Assembly (NCBI GenBank): GCA_034002405.1
Contig: JAVFAS010000054.1
Span: 1-24,712 of the forward strand
Direction of reading: 5' to 3'
Length of the DNA: 24,712 nucleotides
DNA from: SZUA-365 sp034002405
GTDB lineage: Bacteria > Bacteroidota > Ignavibacteria > SZUA-365
Shown here: piece after piece, positions 23,677 to 24,712 of the stretch
How the letters are laid out: each line of letters opens with the position of its first letter
How positions within the stretch are numbered: the first letter of the stretch is position 1
Notes under the pieces: generated by a model
What the model was told of the DNA's origin: nothing
What the model saw: the letters and a program-made list of their open reading frames with translations, nothing else
The model's database searches: none
Program-made: the position numbers and the translations under genes

Positions 23677-24712
23677 ATGCGTCCGATCGTCCTCCGTTTC
23701 ACCATGTATTCTTGTCTCGCGCTCCCGCTGCTGCTTGCCGGTTGCGATGCCGTCACGTTCTGGGAACACGATGCCGGCGCGGGGGAGACCATTCCGATTG
23801 CCGAAAAACAGGTACTCGACGTCCGCAACCGTGCGACGACCATCCAGAGCGCGCTCGAGCGGTTGACCCGGCGCGATCTGCAACCGTTTCGCCTGGGCGA
23901 TACCACCCTGACGGTCACGTTGTACGAGGATCACGACGGGGTGCGCGTGATCGATGAACGTGTTGACGGTGGTGCCGCCGGTAGCGCGCGCAATCGCTAC
24001 TATTTCGAGAATTCTTCGCTGTTCCATTTTTTCGGCAAGGCCAGGCTTCGCGATACTTCCGGTCATGACGCACGCCGTGAGACCGAAGTGAAAACGCGTA
24101 TGTATTTCAACAACGCCGGCAATCTTTTCGCGCATGACTATCTGATCGATGGGAGCGAGGCGAAGATGCAGGAGAGTGAGTTGCCATCGGTGCTCCAGCG
24201 TTCGCTGGCCCTTCGCCTGCTTGCCGATACGGATAGCAGCGGGTCGATCGACACCACCGCGTTTCTCGGCATCCTCTACCGTGGGGATATTTCGGCGATA
24301 TCACCCACGACCGCGTCCGAGGCGGACAACCGGGATTCCGCGTTCACGAAGGAAGCTCCACCCGAGGAGTCACTCGCATCCGTGCCGCCATCCACGCCCG
24401 CACCGAAACCCACGCCCGCACCGAAACCCACGCCCGCACCGAAACCCACGCCCGCGCCGAAGCCCACGCCCGCGCCGAAACCCACGCCCGCACCGAAACC
24501 CACGCCCGCACCGAAACCCACGCCCGCACCGAAACCCACGCCCGCACCGAAACCCACGCCCGCGCCGAAGCCCGCGCCCGCGCCGAAGCCCGCGCCCGCG
24601 CCTGCGACGAAGTCCACGCCCGCGCCTGCGCCGGCGACGAAGTCCACGCCCACGGTGGAATTCATCCGTGAGGGCGATGCAGTTTCCGTGCATGCTCATC
24701 CGATGATCCCGG
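23677..24712 (+). CDS. Lipoprotein with proline-rich repeat linker (3' end beyond window)
   Basis: At least 345 residues, open at the window edge. The N-terminus has basic residues, a hydrophobic stretch and the lipobox LAGC with Cys23 (LALPLLLAGC), so it should be lipid-anchored in the envelope. Residues ~24-235 form a mixed alpha/beta domain I do not recognise ('LDVRNRATTIQSALERLTRRDLQPF', 'TLTVTLYEDHDGVRVIDERVDGG', 'TRMYFNNAGNLFAHDYLID'). From residue 240 eleven TPAPKP-type hexapeptides form a stiff, TonB-like spacer, followed by Ala/Pro/Lys/Thr sequence and then 'VEFIREGDAVSVHAH', perhaps the start of a second domain. In-frame ATGs at 23665 and 23704 are alternative starts; 23677 gives the most normal signal peptide. 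Confidence 0.8.
   Translation, partial: MRPIVLRFTMYSCLALPLLLAGCDAVTFWEHDAGAGETIPIAEKQVLDVRNRATTIQSALERLTRRDLQPFRLGDTTLTVTLYEDHDGVRVIDERVDGGAAGSARNRYYFENSSLFHFFGKARLRDTSGHDARRETEVKTRMYFNNAGNLFAHDYLIDGSEAKMQESELPSVLQRSLALRLLADTDSSGSIDTTAFLGILYRGDISAISPTTASEADNRDSAFTKEAPPEESLASVPPSTPAPKPTPAPKPTPAPKPTPAPKPTPAPKPTPAPKPTPAPKPTPAPKPTPAPKPTPAPKPAPAPKPAPAPATKSTPAPAPATKSTPTVEFIREGDAVSVHAHPMIP
24394..24591 (+). repeat. Eleven tandem 18-bp repeats encoding TPAPKP
   Basis: The unit ACGCCCGCACCGAAACCC repeats ten times from 24394 to 24573, varying only at two synonymous third positions (GCA/GCG and AAA/AAG). An eleventh unit (24574-24591) begins GCG and encodes APAPKP. Degenerate PAPA/ATKSTP sequence follows to about 24650. 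The near-identity at DNA level implies recent expansion by slippage or unequal recombination. Confidence 0.95.

Overview
The window is a GC-rich bacterial chromosomal segment, probably from a draft or metagenome scaffold because it carries an exact 100-base N gap. Gene content points by inference to an uncultured member of the Bacteroidota/Chlorobiota side of the FCB superphylum, perhaps Ignavibacteria- or Kapabacteria-like. The hints are a DUF3788 protein, paired PorT-like outer-membrane beta-barrels, a secreted beta-helix protein with an FlgD/T9SS-like C-terminal domain, a small secreted DxDxDG-repeat protein, AnmK and a long B12-dependent ribonucleotide reductase. Nothing here fixes the species.

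Left part (1-2824, minus-strand genes): an array of about 41-bp palindrome-containing repeats lies directly 3' of a RAYT-like (REP-associated Y1 transposase) gene that appears to have lost both catalytic motifs. Beyond it are a DUF3788 gene translationally coupled to purC, then tRNA-Arg(ACG) with a strong hairpin after it. Middle-left (2957-9451, plus strand): lysS and pcrA as a tight pair, a secreted glycine-rich hypothetical protein, a CoA-binding protein and a Kv-beta-type aldo/keto reductase. A scaffold gap follows; its two flanks are identical over 30 bases, so it is probably an unmerged contig overlap.

Middle (9654-16596): an RlmL-type rRNA methyltransferase converges on a small Ca-binding-repeat secreted protein. 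That secreted gene is bracketed by two inverted-repeat elements with shared AACC...GGTT ends, one of which supplies the last codons and stop of the methyltransferase. Next come priA, a DUF2721 membrane protein and, on the minus strand, a secreted parallel beta-helix protein with a textbook terminator. Right part (16971-24712, plus strand): two overlapping paralogous outer-membrane beta-barrel genes, anmK (peptidoglycan recycling), a 425-bp AT-rich regulatory region with a near-consensus sigma-70 promoter, nrdJ with its own terminator, and a lipoprotein with eleven 18-bp proline-rich repeats that runs off the window.

Most genes are housekeeping (purine synthesis, lysyl-tRNA, helicases, replication restart, rRNA modification, wall recycling, dNTP synthesis) interspersed with envelope proteins. 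I see no defence system, phage or complete insertion sequence. The candidates for something new are the degenerate RAYT with its repeat array and the AACC/GGTT elements.
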